From positions 1-50,162 of the forward strand of contig JAKADN010000007.1 in NCBI GenBank assembly GCA_021820445.1: 50,162 nucleotides of DNA, written 5' to 3'. Shown here one piece after another: positions 43,996 through 50,162 of the stretch (position 1 is its first letter; each line of letters starts with the position of its first letter). The stretch comes from Nitrospirota bacterium (GTDB lineage Bacteria > Nitrospirota > Leptospirillia > Leptospirillales > Leptospirillaceae). The position numbers were made by a program, and so were the translations under genes. The notes under the pieces are model-generated. The model made no database searches. It was not told the DNA's origin and saw only the letters and a program-made list of their open reading frames with translations.

Positions 43996-44802
43996 ATTTT
44001 ATCCCTACGTAGAATAATTACATTTTGGATTTGGTGCGCTCTCGATGCTGCGAAAGGCTCAATTAGCCACGCCAATAATTGGGCTTGGATTTTAGGACTC
44101 CCTATTATTACTCTTAGCTTAGGAGATGCTACTGGTAAGGTATCCCCCAATCCATACAAAAACATGGTCGAGAAGGGGATTCTAAGTTTAGCAGTCGCAT
44201 GGGTAATAATTTTTCTCGGCAAAATGTTTATTGAACCTGCCCGAAAATTCGATGAAATAAAAGGACAATTAGATGGTTTAGTTGCAGAAAAAGATAAAAA
44301 TACTCTCAATAAAAATTTGCACATTTTACTTCAAAAATTTTTGGTCATTTTTAGGCCCTCTGGGGACTTTTCAAAATTGTCGATGGAATTTATAGGATGG
44401 ATGTTTTCATGCCAAGATATTGTAATAACCAATAGGTCAACCACAGATAAATTATCACTTGAAATAATCTTGCAGATTAAGATGAAACCCCCCTTTCCTC
44501 AAGATGAACTTAAACTCCAAGAGCTTCATGCACAAACATCTATGCCTATTTGGCAATATAGTGATGGGTTGCCTTCTCCTTTAAATATTTTACCCCAAGA
44601 TTCTAAACGGGGCTCCTTGTATTTTTGGACAGGTCCATTAATGGGTCAGTTGGCAGAATCGTCCATAATAAAAAATATTTCAGAGGTGATGGAAAAAGAT
44701 GGCATTTTTCCCATAGTGAATATAATTTTTAGGAATCTTATTACAGGGGAAGTCGTAACTTACGACTTAAAGACTCTTGTAGAAACATCCAACTTACGAT
44801 AA
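43996..44802 (+). CDS. orphan AT-rich membrane protein, possible ATT start
   Basis: About 268 residues, no family recognised. The frame from 43996 reads two hydrophobic spans ('AWILGLPIITLSL', then 'ILSLAVAWVIIFLGKMF') followed by 'EPARKFDEIKGQLDGLVAEK' and a soluble C-terminal domain of mixed strands. No ATG, GTG or TTG occurs in this frame before ATG 44164, yet protein-like sequence clearly precedes it and a perfect AGGAG (43985-43989) lies six bases before an ATT at 43996, so an ATT start is proposed. ATG 44164 has no ribosome site and would cut off part of the membrane region. Low GC and different codon use mark it as acquired. A bidirectional terminator follows. Confidence 0.6.
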   Translation: MLSLRRIITFWIWCALDAAKGSISHANNWAWILGLPIITLSLGDATGKVSPNPYKNMVEKGILSLAVAWVIIFLGKMFIEPARKFDEIKGQLDGLVAEKDKNTLNKNLHILLQKFLVIFRPSGDFSKLSMEFIGWMFSCQDIVITNRSTTDKLSLEIILQIKMKPPFPQDELKLQELHAQTSMPIWQYSDGLPSPLNILPQDSKRGSLYFWTGPLMGQLAESSIIKNISEVMEKDGIFPIVNIIFRNLITGEVVTYDLKTLVETSNLR

Positions 44803-44853
44803 AGAGAATTAAGAGGATAAAAATATTTTCTGAAAAAAAAGTTCTTGTCATAA

Positions 44854-44891
44854 TAAAAAAAGGCCCAAGTTTTTAAACTTGGGCCTTTTTT
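44854..44891. terminator. bidirectional Rho-independent terminator
   Basis: AGGCCCAAGTTT and AAACTTGGGCCT form a perfect 12-bp stem with a two-base centre, flanked by an A-tract on the left and a T-tract on the right, so it can stop transcription from both sides. It closes the AT-rich island. Confidence 0.93.
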
Positions 44892-44956
44892 ATGTTAATC
44901 AACACCTTTATCAAACGACTTAGGTTTCCCCTGCCTTTTTCTTTGACTCGAAGGAC

Positions 44957-44989
44957 CAGGTCAGGGAAAGTATCGATTCCCCTGACCTG
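44957..44989 (-). terminator. hairpin after the PorE-like gene
   Basis: CAGGTCAGGG and CCCTGACCTG form a perfect 10-bp stem with a 13-base loop, 35 bases past the stop of the PorE-like gene. No T-tract follows on the minus strand, so termination may rely on the next hairpin at 44854-44891. Confidence 0.5.
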
Positions 44990-45023
44990 TCTTTACGGAT
45001 ATTTCGAACCGGGAGGAAAGGAC

Positions 45024-45605
45024 CTACCGCGCCCGGCTGTCGGTTTTCAGCTTCTTGATGGCCGCGGACAGCTTGTCGAACTTTTCAGCGCTGTTGTCGC
45101 GGATCGTCAGGTTGGCGTCCTCGTGGCCCGCATAGGAACAGAAGGCCATGGTATAGCAGGAGGTCCCCCCCCGGATGATCTTGAGGGAGAGGTTCGCATA
45201 ATGGCAGTGGACTCCCACGAAGAGGCAGGCATCGATCTTGTTGTGCCAGATCGTCAGGTTCGGATGGTTCGGATTGATCTCGAACTCGGGCTCGATCTTG
45301 GGGTACTTGGGGCGATAGTCGGCCATGGGGATGATGCGGATATTGTTGGACTCGGCGCACCGGAGAACGGCATCGGCCACCTTGCGAGTCTTCTCCGACC
45401 ACTGCCAGAGGACGAGCGGACCGGGAAAGAAGGTCGGAACCTTGGCGGTTGCGAGCTTCCTGGCGGCGGTTTCGATGGCCTCCTCCTCGGAAGCGGGCGT
45501 TCCCTCGATCAGGGCCCATCCAGGCTCGGGGGGAGGAACTCCCATGGAAATGGCGGCGGGGGGCAGGATTCCTTCCGGTCCTGTCAGTACTTTATAGGTC
45601 GTCAC
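45024..45605 (-). CDS. CODH beta-family protein, PorE/ForE-like subunit
   Basis: A 193-residue soluble protein. 'GPEGILPPAAISMGVPPPEP', 'FFPGPLVLWQWSEKTRK', 'IPMADYRPKYPKIEPEFEIN', 'NHPNLTIWHNKIDACLFVGV' and 'LKIIRGGTSCYTMAFC' match what I remember of the 'carbon monoxide dehydrogenase beta subunit family' proteins that form the small fifth subunit of 2-oxoacid:ferredoxin oxidoreductases in Aquificales and Leptospirillum-like autotrophs. Those enzymes fix CO2 in the reductive TCA cycle. GTG 45605 has GAGGAG five to six bases upstream. No alpha/beta/gamma subunit genes lie in the window; instead the gene sits just downstream of the DAC genes. The family is fairly sure, the complex membership less so. 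Confidence 0.62.
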   Translation of the reverse strand: MTTYKVLTGPEGILPPAAISMGVPPPEPGWALIEGTPASEEEAIETAARKLATAKVPTFFPGPLVLWQWSEKTRKVADAVLRCAESNNIRIIPMADYRPKYPKIEPEFEINPNHPNLTIWHNKIDACLFVGVHCHYANLSLKIIRGGTSCYTMAFCSYAGHEDANLTIRDNSAEKFDKLSAAIKKLKTDSRAR

Positions 45606-45666
45606 GAAAACTCCTCTCTGTGATGCTGGGTCGCAATATCATAGCTTGGGTAAAATCGGTCTTGGG

Positions 45667-45696
45667 ATCTTATCACGGTTTCATTTTTTGGGTCAA
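45667..45696 (-). promoter_or_regulatory. promoter of PorE-like gene
   Basis: On the minus strand TTGACC (45696-45691) and TAAGAT (45672-45667) are 18 bases apart, about 60 bases before the start codon. It would allow expression separate from the DAC genes upstream. Confidence 0.5.
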
Positions 45697-45778
45697 TTCC
45701 ACAGCTTGGCTCCACCGCCCGGGTCCGCGGCTCGGGTTCCCGACTTGTCCCCGACATCCTCGCCTGCGGAGTGGAGGG

Positions 45779-46132
45779 TCAGGAGGGCTCCGCCTCCGGG
45801 CTCCGGTGCACGAAGTGGTCCTGGCGGCTGACTCCCACGTCGGAGACGTACATGATCCCCGAGTAACGCTCGAACAGGGGCGTCAGACCCTCCAGGATCA
45901 GCTCGACCTGCTCCTCCCTGACGACCGTCATCAGAAGTGCAAGGCTGCTTGTTTCATTGTAGATCAGGTTTCCTTCGTAGAAGCCGCTGTGGCCCATTCC
46001 CGAGACATTGGGAACAATGGTGTACCCCGTGACCCGGACCCGGGCCAGGAGGTCGCGAACGAAGGGCAACCGCTCCCCGCTCACGATGATGTCGACCTTC
46101 TTCATCGGATACAGCCGGGCTTTTTCCATCAT
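45779..46132 (-). CDS. PII/GlnB-like signalling protein next to DAC
   Basis: A 117-residue protein. 'MKKVDIIVSGERLPFVRDLL' then 'VTGYTIVPNVSGMGHSGFY' follows the first beta-alpha-beta half and T-loop base of the PII fold, and 'SSLALLMTVVREEQVELILE' with 'GIMYVSDVGVSR' the second half. The Tyr uridylylation site of classical GlnB is not visible; this is the divergent PII-like type found beside carbon transporters (compare SbtB). The start is one of two tandem ATGs at 46132/46129, overlapping the dabA stop. A regulator of the DAC pump is inferred from position. Confidence 0.72.
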   Translation of the reverse strand: MMEKARLYPMKKVDIIVSGERLPFVRDLLARVRVTGYTIVPNVSGMGHSGFYEGNLIYNETSSLALLMTVVREEQVELILEGLTPLFERYSGIMYVSDVGVSRQDHFVHRSPEAEPS

Positions 46133-49100
46133 GAGATCCTTTCTGGGCTTGAGGTGTCGACCGGTTCAACGGCTGTCCAGGTCCCGGGATAGGCGTACCG
46201 GTAAAACACCCGATCCCCGGGATCCGCCGCCACCAGCCTCACCCATTCGTTTCTGAAAAGCTTGCGGAGAACAGGATTGTTTTCAATGATGCGCTTCAGA
46301 ACCTCCCGGGAGGACTCCACGAGAACAGACAAACGCACCGGTTCGTGAAAAAGACGGTCTCCGTCGCGAATCGTCTGCTGGGGAAGGCCGGGAAGAAGGT
46401 CGCTTTCGTTTCCCCACATGACCCCGAACTGTCCGGTGACATTGTGGTAGATCTTGTTTCCGCCCCCGAAGCGGATCCCGTCAAGGGCCGAAAAGAAGTG
46501 TTCGGCGTTGATCCATTGACCGACCACCAGCGGACCGGTGAGGATCGCCTCGAGGTTCCTCCCCGACGGGTCGAGGGACGGATCGTAGGAATGGAGGAAG
46601 GCCCGTCCGGCAAAGTCGTAGGAGACGTTGGCCAGGGTCCGGGTCCCGACGATGAACCAGGAGTTTCCGGAGAGGCCCCACTCTGGCCTCACCTCGCTGA
46701 CATCGCAGCTCCTCTGAAAAAGAAGGGCCTCGCTTCTCCCCAGCTCCGCCTCTCCTGAAACACGGGGAAGTTCGCCCAGGCGCTCAAGCCCCGAGAGCCT
46801 TCCGGCCTCCTCGAGATCGCGCCAGAGTCTTTTGAGGTCCCTGCGGTGGGTCAGCGGCACCGATTCGAGATCGAAGAAGGTGACATGGTCGGTGACGGTG
46901 TTGTGCTCTCCTGCCAGAAAATGAGTGTCGTAGGGGATGTCGACCCCCCGCTTCCGGAGAATGTCCCGGACCGCGGGGCTGTTGGCCATCTCGACAAAGA
47001 CGCGGGCGTTGGAAATTCCCCTGTTTCCCCCGCAGGCTCCGCAGTCGAGAGCCGATTCGTAGGGATTGTTCATGGATTCGGAGCCGTGGCCGCAAACCAG
47101 GACGAGCCGGGAAAAGTTCCGGGTCATCCCGATCATCCGAAAGGCGTTTTCGATGTAAAAAGCCTGCTCCTCCGTCGAAAATCCCATGGTCATGATCGTC
47201 TCGAGGAGGACCCGGGTTCTCCGGGTATTGATCAGGTAGAGGGTCCGGAGCTTCCGGAGCAGATCGGCCTCCTGGGCCAGATTGACCCCGAGCTCCTCCC
47301 GGGCCCGGATCCCGAGTCTTTCCAGGGAACGGGTCTCATCGAGGGCCTTCTGCCGGAGTTCCTCCACCGTTTCGGAGGAAAGGGAGCGGGTATGGGGCCC
47401 GAGAAGGTCGAGGCAGGCCTTCCGGATCCGGGCGTGCTGTTCGGCCTCGATCATGGCCAGGGCCTCGGGCTCGGTCACCTTCGCCACCGTCAGGGCCGTG
47501 GCGATCTCCGGGAAGAACCATTCCCGGACGACCTCCGTCGTCTTCTTGACCCAGGCCGGAAAAAAGCTTCGGCCAACAAAGGGGAAGAGATAGAACCATC
47601 CGAGGGCTTCGACCAGAACATAGGGCGTGATGACATGGTCCTTGAGCTCGTGAAAAAGATGGACCAGGGAGCGGGCCTTCTGCTGGCGCTGAAAATGGAG
47701 GTCGGCCCGTTCGAGCTCGTACGCCCTCGGAAGCTCCCGGACCCTGTGGCGGGGATTCAGAAGAACCGGGGCCTGGATCTGGCCAAAGGATTTCTGATAG
47801 GGCTGAAAGCGGAACGGCACCCCGAAAAATCCGGCCATCCCGTAGGTGGCGTACCCCCCCATGGATTCGACATGCCGCCGGAGGCGCTCGGAGCGGACAT
47901 CGATGCAAAACAGGACCTGGGCCGTGGGACGGACCCCTTCGGCGGGAGAAGACTCCCCGCTGGCCTCTCGCCAGGGACGGACCTTCAGGAGGAGATCCCG
48001 TTCGAGCCGGAACTCGAGGGCCTGCTGCCATATCTCCTGCCGGCGGCTCCGATCGAAGGTATCAAGGTGATTTTCGAGCAGGATCCAGGCCTCGGGGTCG
48101 AGGGCCGAGACCTCATCCGCTGAGAGTCCCAGGCACTGGGCCACATGGAAGATTCGGCCCGACCGGCTTCGTTCCCCCCCTTCCGCCCGAAGGGAGTCGA
48201 CCCACTCCTTCTTCAGTCGGGAAAGCTCCCCCCAGAGGGGATCTCCGGGCGGAGGGAGCTTCCCTCCGAAGCGGCCGAGGAGCGCCTGCCAGGCGGGAGG
48301 GGTTCCGTACCGGCGGAGAAAGTGGCGGGCGGAGATCTCCTCATGGTGCGCATCGATCCACTCCCGGGCGGCAGACAAGGTCCCCGGGATCCCGAGCTTC
48401 GTCCGGCAGACATGGTCGACCACCGCCTGTTCCAGAAAGATCCGGACCGCCAGGACCATGACGATATCGACCGGATGAGCCTGGGTCCAGGGGTCATCGC
48501 TCCTCCCGGAGCGCCACTTGACGTACCCCAGCCATCCCGGCAGCGCGACCACGTGGCGTTCGAGATAGTCCGTGAGCCCTTCGCGGGGGATCCCCATCGC
48601 ATTGATGGATGCGATCAGGGTGTCCTCCGGATTCTCGGGAAGGGAGGCCAGGTCTTCGTAGGCTTCCGAGAGCCCCCAGTAAAGGATCTCCCGGTCGTGG
48701 ACCGCCATGGAGCGCCAGGAACGGTAGAAGCCCCGTTCGCGGTGGGGAAGATTCCAGGCCGAGACCCCCTCGTCGAGAAAGGCGGACAGCCACTTGATGA
48801 GAAGGTGGTCGATCCTGGGCCCCCACCGGCCCTCCTCGAAGTCGTCGATCCATTCCAGGAGAGTCAGGGAAGGTCCCGGCCGGGGAATGAATTCCAGCGC
48901 GGGGTCCGACCAGGAGGCCCCCGGAAGCGTCTCGCGAACGACCTTCCGGCAGGACTCCCAGAGTTTTTTGAGCACAACCTCCTCGGGATCGCCTGTTTTT
49001 TCACCGGCGATGCGGAGGGCGTGGAGCCTCCGGACTTCGGGAGAGAGATCCCTGCGCAAACGGAAGAAGGCCGGGCGCCCTTCCATGATCAGGGGATCGG

Positions 49101-49506
49101 CCGGGGTCGGAGGGTCCCACTCATGAATGAAGTGCAGGAGGACAAGATCGACCAGTCTTCGGGTCTCTCCTCCGGCACAGAGCCCTATCTTCTTTCCAAG
49201 CCCCGGATTCCGTTCGATGAGGACGGCCTCGAGATCACCGGCTCCCAACCGTCCGCGGTCGAGCAGATCTTTCCAGTCGCCGACAGAAAAGACCTCCCGG
49301 CTTCCGAACAGTTGGGCGGCCTTGCGGACTGCCTCGAAAAAGGGGAGCTCCTCCAGCTCGTGAAGGGGGTTGTGATGGATGAAATTTGTCATCCGGTAGA
49401 CGAAGGAGAGAGACTCTCCCGCCAGCTCCACATGCGAGCGCAGGCCAATCCGCTGCCCGTCGGTCACCCCCGACAGGTCCCATTTCCGGGAATTCGTCCC
49501 CTCCAT
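46129..49506 (-). CDS. dabA: DAC inorganic-carbon pump subunit DabA (DUF2309)
   Basis: A 1125-residue cytoplasmic, beta-carbonic-anhydrase-like subunit of the DAC complex, which hydrates CO2 one way and so accumulates bicarbonate, powered by the membrane partner DabB. Active-site zinc ligands are all present: Cys534 and Asp536 in 'VLFCIDVRSERLRRHVE', His807 in 'VCGHGSESMNNP' and Cys822 in 'ALDCGACGGNRG'. 'HHNPLHELEELPF' near the N-terminus and 'WINAEHFFSALD' near the C-terminus are family hallmarks. It is about 300 residues longer than the Halothiobacillus protein; the extra length lies mainly between the N-terminal block and the CID motif and before the His. GGGAGG before ATG 49506; three bases after dabB. 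Confidence 0.95.
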   Translation of the reverse strand: MEGTNSRKWDLSGVTDGQRIGLRSHVELAGESLSFVYRMTNFIHHNPLHELEELPFFEAVRKAAQLFGSREVFSVGDWKDLLDRGRLGAGDLEAVLIERNPGLGKKIGLCAGGETRRLVDLVLLHFIHEWDPPTPADPLIMEGRPAFFRLRRDLSPEVRRLHALRIAGEKTGDPEEVVLKKLWESCRKVVRETLPGASWSDPALEFIPRPGPSLTLLEWIDDFEEGRWGPRIDHLLIKWLSAFLDEGVSAWNLPHRERGFYRSWRSMAVHDREILYWGLSEAYEDLASLPENPEDTLIASINAMGIPREGLTDYLERHVVALPGWLGYVKWRSGRSDDPWTQAHPVDIVMVLAVRIFLEQAVVDHVCRTKLGIPGTLSAAREWIDAHHEEISARHFLRRYGTPPAWQALLGRFGGKLPPPGDPLWGELSRLKKEWVDSLRAEGGERSRSGRIFHVAQCLGLSADEVSALDPEAWILLENHLDTFDRSRRQEIWQQALEFRLERDLLLKVRPWREASGESSPAEGVRPTAQVLFCIDVRSERLRRHVESMGGYATYGMAGFFGVPFRFQPYQKSFGQIQAPVLLNPRHRVRELPRAYELERADLHFQRQQKARSLVHLFHELKDHVITPYVLVEALGWFYLFPFVGRSFFPAWVKKTTEVVREWFFPEIATALTVAKVTEPEALAMIEAEQHARIRKACLDLLGPHTRSLSSETVEELRQKALDETRSLERLGIRAREELGVNLAQEADLLRKLRTLYLINTRRTRVLLETIMTMGFSTEEQAFYIENAFRMIGMTRNFSRLVLVCGHGSESMNNPYESALDCGACGGNRGISNARVFVEMANSPAVRDILRKRGVDIPYDTHFLAGEHNTVTDHVTFFDLESVPLTHRRDLKRLWRDLEEAGRLSGLERLGELPRVSGEAELGRSEALLFQRSCDVSEVRPEWGLSGNSWFIVGTRTLANVSYDFAGRAFLHSYDPSLDPSGRNLEAILTGPLVVGQWINAEHFFSALDGIRFGGGNKIYHNVTGQFGVMWGNESDLLPGLPQQTIRDGDRLFHEPVRLSVLVESSREVLKRIIENNPVLRKLFRNEWVRLVAADPGDRVFYRYAYPGTWTAVEPVDTSSPERIS

Positions 49507-49509
49507 CTC

Positions 49510-50162
49510 CTACCTCCCTCCCAAAAGGCCGAAGGTGACCAGGATGTCCGCCCCCAAAAGGGAGACCGATGCCAGGCCAAGGGCCCATCCCTCGGCGGGG
49601 CGGATCTCGGAGGCCAGAACCTGGTCCGATGGGGAAAGACGCCGGACCGGTTCTCCGGAAAACAGGGTCCGGGTGCGCCCCAGAACCAGAACAAAGGCCA
49701 GGAAGATCCCCCCCGCGGACAGCAGGGACAGGGAGAAGAAGTCCTCCGACAGCGCCTGCAGGAGACTCCATTCTCCCAGGAACCCCCCCACGATCGGGAG
49801 ACTCATTCCCTGAAAAGCCCCGAACAGGAACGCCAGGCGAAGCGGCTCGACCGCCGTCCCCTGGCCCGCCAGCCCCTGGAAGGTCCGGGTCCGGAATCTC
49901 TGGGCGAGAAAGGAGAGGGACAGCCCGGAAAGGGCCGTCGCCAGCGGAAGAATCGTCGCCAGGGAGAGGGCGCCCTCCCGGCCCTCCGGTCGGAATGTCA
50001 GGAGACCCGCCAGGAGGAATCCCGTTCCGGCCGCCGTCAGCCCGTCCGCCATTTCCTCGACGAACAGGGCAATCTTCGCATAGAGAAGTCCGGAGAATCC
50101 CACCAGGATGCCAAAAACGACCGCTGCAACGGAGTGCGAATGGCTTTCCTCCGGAAGCCCCC
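49510..50162 (-). CDS. dabB: DabB/NuoL-type membrane subunit, C-terminal part
   Basis: The frame runs off the right edge; 216 C-terminal residues are visible. They form at least five hydrophobic spans ('GFLLAGLLTF', 'ALSLATILPLATALSGLSLS', 'LFGAFQGMSLPIVGGFLGEW', 'LLSAGGIFLAFVLVLG', 'LGLASVSLLGADILVTFGLL') with the 'LP.VGGFLGEW' signature of proton-translocating NuoL/MrpA-type subunits. A His-containing 'EESHSHSVAAVVFGILVGF' stretch precedes. DabB couples the cation gradient to DabA. Immediate linkage to dabA makes the identity secure even though the core lies outside. Confidence 0.88.
   Translation of the reverse strand, partial: GLPEESHSHSVAAVVFGILVGFSGLLYAKIALFVEEMADGLTAAGTGFLLAGLLTFRPEGREGALSLATILPLATALSGLSLSFLAQRFRTRTFQGLAGQGTAVEPLRLAFLFGAFQGMSLPIVGGFLGEWSLLQALSEDFFSLSLLSAGGIFLAFVLVLGRTRTLFSGEPVRRLSPSDQVLASEIRPAEGWALGLASVSLLGADILVTFGLLGGR

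Noticed and set aside
46846-48123. 425-codon plus-strand frame opposite dabA
   Set aside because: Antisense to conserved DabA active-site regions, without motif or ribosome site.

Overview
The window reads as a chromosomal segment of a GC-rich, Gram-negative, autotrophic bacterium. It has glutamate racemase, RNase PH, GlmU/GlmS, the GatCAB amidotransferase, periplasmic c-type cytochromes, a DAC-type inorganic-carbon pump and a protein resembling the small extra subunit of 2-oxoacid:ferredoxin oxidoreductases used in the reductive TCA cycle. That mix, with the short intergenic gaps, frequent TTG/GTG starts and ATGA/TTGA stop-start overlaps, best fits an iron-oxidising Nitrospirota such as Leptospirillum. 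This is an inference from gene content; no rRNA or other decisive marker lies in the window.

Layout. 1-2063: end of a secreted Vgb/NHL beta-propeller gene, a terminator, then about 1 kb of decayed sequence with the C-terminal remnant of a BcsQ/ParA-type ATPase. 2064-5780: a very large Sel1-repeat protein. 5872-6933: a monohaem cytochrome c behind a near-consensus promoter, then a Spy/CpxP-like periplasmic protein. 7060-9532: RhlE-type RNA helicase with a probable long leader, and a class I amidotransferase hydrolase. 9533-18798 (minus): housekeeping runs DHH-rdgB-nagZ-unknown, an ABC-F ATPase, murI-rph-rhodanese, hsp20 and an RsuA-type pseudouridine synthase. 18844-23849: regulatory region, lytic transglycosylase, small membrane protein (opposite strand), DUF5069 protein and a periplasmic M16 protease pair. 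24014-31214 (minus): unknown membrane-anchored protein, a 29-residue bS22-like protein, and the eight-gene run gatC-panD-gatA-gatB-DUF3108-tetrahaem cytochrome-eno-ftsB. 31308-38887 (minus): DUF502-glmU-glmS-PD40 propeller-pcrA, nearly all coupled. 38965-41098: a divergent pair (anchored protein; secreted propeller). 41116-43688 (minus): creatininase family-ParA-ribbon-helix-helix-S66 carboxypeptidase. 43830-44891: an AT-rich insertion with one orphan membrane protein. 45024-50162 (minus): dabB (cut by the window edge)-dabA-PII-like, then a PorE/ForE-like gene with its own promoter.

How the genes work together. The right end is a carbon-acquisition module: DabB/DabA energise CO2 hydration and uptake, a PII-like protein probably reads cell state, and the neighbouring PorE-like subunit points to the ferredoxin-dependent carboxylases that consume the CO2. 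glmU/glmS, murI, nagZ, the transglycosylase, the S66 carboxypeptidase and ftsB cover wall-precursor supply, recycling and division. The cytochromes belong to the electron-transport side. The only clearly foreign-looking DNA is the AT-rich island at 43830-44891 and the decayed stretch at 958-2063.
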